The notes under the pieces: generated by a model
Seen by the model: the letters and a program-made list of their open reading frames with translations, nothing else
Told to the model about the DNA's origin: nothing
Database searches by the model: none
Assembly: GCA_903831165.1 (NCBI GenBank)
Contig: CAIKWV010000633.1
Location: forward strand, 1 to 5,486
DNA length: 5,486 nt
DNA from: an uncultured cyanobacterium
GTDB lineage: Bacteria > Cyanobacteriota > Cyanobacteriia > PCC-6307 > Cyanobiaceae
Direction of reading: 5' to 3'
Position numbers and translations under genes: made by a program
Part shown: positions 4,514-5,486 of the stretch, in pieces
Numbering within the stretch: the stretch's first letter is position 1
Layout: the number at the start of each line of letters is the position of its first letter

Positions 4514-5486
4514 TCAGGCGCTCAGCAGGGCCCGCTTGGGACCGTGGATCGGATCCTCGACGACGATCGTCTGATCCCGCTGGGCGCCCAGCGAGACGAT
4601 GGCGATCGGCACCTCCATCAGCTCGGCCAGGAAGCGCAGGTAGGAGCGGGCCGTGGCCGGCAGATCGTCGAGGCTGCGGCAGTCGGCGGTGGAACACTGC
4701 CAGCCCGGGAGGGTCTCGAAGATGGGACGGCAGCGGGCGAAATCCTCGGCGCTGCTGGGGAAGTAATCAATCCGCTCGCCGTCGAGGTCGTAGGCCACGC
4801 AGACCTGGATCTGGTCCAGCTCATCGAGCACATCGAGCTTGGTGATCGCCAGACAATCGAGGCCGTTGACCTGCACCGCGTAGCGACCGATGACACCGTC
4901 GAACCAGCCGCAGCGGCGGCGGCGGCCGGTGGTGGTGCCGAACTCGCCGCCCCGGTCGCAGAGGTGGTCGTTGAGGCTGCCCTCCAGTTCGGTGGGGAAT
5001 GGTCCTTCGCCCACCCGGGTGGTGTAGGCCTTGGCGACGCCGATCACCCGGTCGATCAGCGTGGGCCCGACCCCGGCACCGATGCAGGCCCCACCGGAGA
5101 CCGGGTTGGAGGAGGTGACGAACGGGTAGGTGCCGTGGTCCAGATCCAGCAGGGTGCCCTGGGCGCCCTCGAACAGGATGTTCTTGCGGGCCCGGGCCGC
5201 CTCGTGAATCGTGCGGGTGCAGTCGACCACATGGGGGGCGAGGCGCTGGCCGTAACCGGCGTACTCCTCGATCACCGCATCGGGGTCGAGGGGGTCGAGC
5301 CCATAGACCTTCTGCAGCAGTTCGTTCTTTTCGGCCAGAGGGCCGCTGAGGCGATCCCGCAGCCGGGAGGCATCGAGCAGGTCCAGCACTCGGATGCCGT
5401 TGCGCTGGGATTCGTCGGCATAGGTGGGGCCGATGCCCCGGCCCGTGGTGCCGATGCGGCGATCGCCGCGGCGCTCTTCCATCGCC
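4514..5486 (-). CDS. purA: Adenylosuccinate synthetase (N-terminus outside window)
   Basis: PurA joins IMP and aspartate using GTP to form adenylosuccinate, the first committed step to AMP. The visible part is 323 residues, from the right edge to TGA 4516-4514; about 110 residues are missing, including the GTP-binding glycine loop of a usual 430-440-residue enzyme. Motifs, numbered within the fragment, are [12 protein letters not shown] (11-22, IMP binding), [18 protein letters not shown] (105-122), [11 protein letters not shown] (157-167), [14 protein letters not shown] (183-196, aspartate/IMP Arg loop), TKLDVLDEL (215-223) and [10 protein letters not shown] (298-307, near the guanine site). 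The fragment ends [10 protein letters not shown], normal for the family. No key residue in the visible part looks altered. The ATG at 5482 is internal, not the start. The kinase gene lies downstream in the same direction. Confidence 0.97.
   Translation of the reverse strand, partial: AMEERRGDRRIGTTGRGIGPTYADESQRNGIRVLDLLDASRLRDRLSGPLAEKNELLQKVYGLDPLDPDAVIEEYAGYGQRLAPHVVDCTRTIHEAARARKNILFEGAQGTLLDLDHGTYPFVTSSNPVSGGACIGAGVGPTLIDRVIGVAKAYTTRVGEGPFPTELEGSLNDHLCDRGGEFGTTTGRRRRCGWFDGVIGRYAVQVNGLDCLAITKLDVLDELDQIQVCVAYDLDGERIDYFPSSAEDFARCRPIFETLPGWQCSTADCRSLDDLPATARSYLRFLAELMEVPIAIVSLGAQRDQTIVVEDPIHGPKRALLSA
5459..5466. repeat. HIP1 octamer
   Basis: The palindrome GCGATCGC lies inside purA, within a larger palindromic context. 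HIP1 is the highly iterated octamer of many cyanobacterial genomes and supports the taxonomic call. One copy in 5.5 kb is a hint, not proof. Confidence 0.6.

Noticed and set aside
4299..4574. 91-codon plus-strand frame across the purA-kinase spacer
   Set aside because: It is Ser/Gly/Ala/Arg-rich low complexity and overlaps the purA 3' end in antisense.

Overview
The window looks like a chromosomal segment of a GC-rich picocyanobacterium of the Synechococcus/Cyanobium group. The evidence is protein-level: a cyanobacterial-type SSB, a two-helix DUF2854 protein of the oxygenic phototroph lineage, a cyanobacterial-style CutA (HSYETPEW), and a HIP1 octamer (GCGATCGC) at 5459-5466. Base composition is strongly GC-biased by eye, which makes long antisense shadow frames common. 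No transposase, integrase, CRISPR array, phage gene, tRNA or rRNA was seen. This is an ordinary housekeeping region.

Layout, left to right. 1-492 (minus) is a DUF2854 membrane protein gene cut by the left edge. 493-819 is a divergent spacer. 820-1083 (plus) encodes a small helical protein of unknown function. It converges, 16 bases apart, on ssb (1100-1672, minus). ssb and the precorrin-6A reductase gene cobK (1705-2598, plus) diverge with almost no space between their starts. 2599-2882 is a non-coding spacer with stem-loops. cutA (2883-3272, plus) follows and runs tail-to-tail into a PfkB-family adenosine/sugar kinase gene (3208-4215, minus), overlapping it by 65 bases. 4216-4513 is a spacer holding a possible 54-residue small ORF and tandem stem-loops. 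purA (4514-5486, minus) is cut by the right edge and lacks about its first 110 residues.

Functionally, purA and the kinase sit in the same direction and may be co-transcribed. PurA commits IMP to AMP synthesis. If the kinase is a true adenosine kinase it would recycle adenosine to AMP, so both feed the AMP pool. CobK belongs to corrin (pseudo-B12) synthesis and stands alone here, without other cob genes. CutA is a small trimeric protein linked to metal tolerance. SSB serves replication and repair. I found no convincing undescribed system. The points most worth checking are the small ORF in frame behind purA, the cutA/kinase overlap with its extra CutA tail, and the compact ssb/cobK divergent start region.
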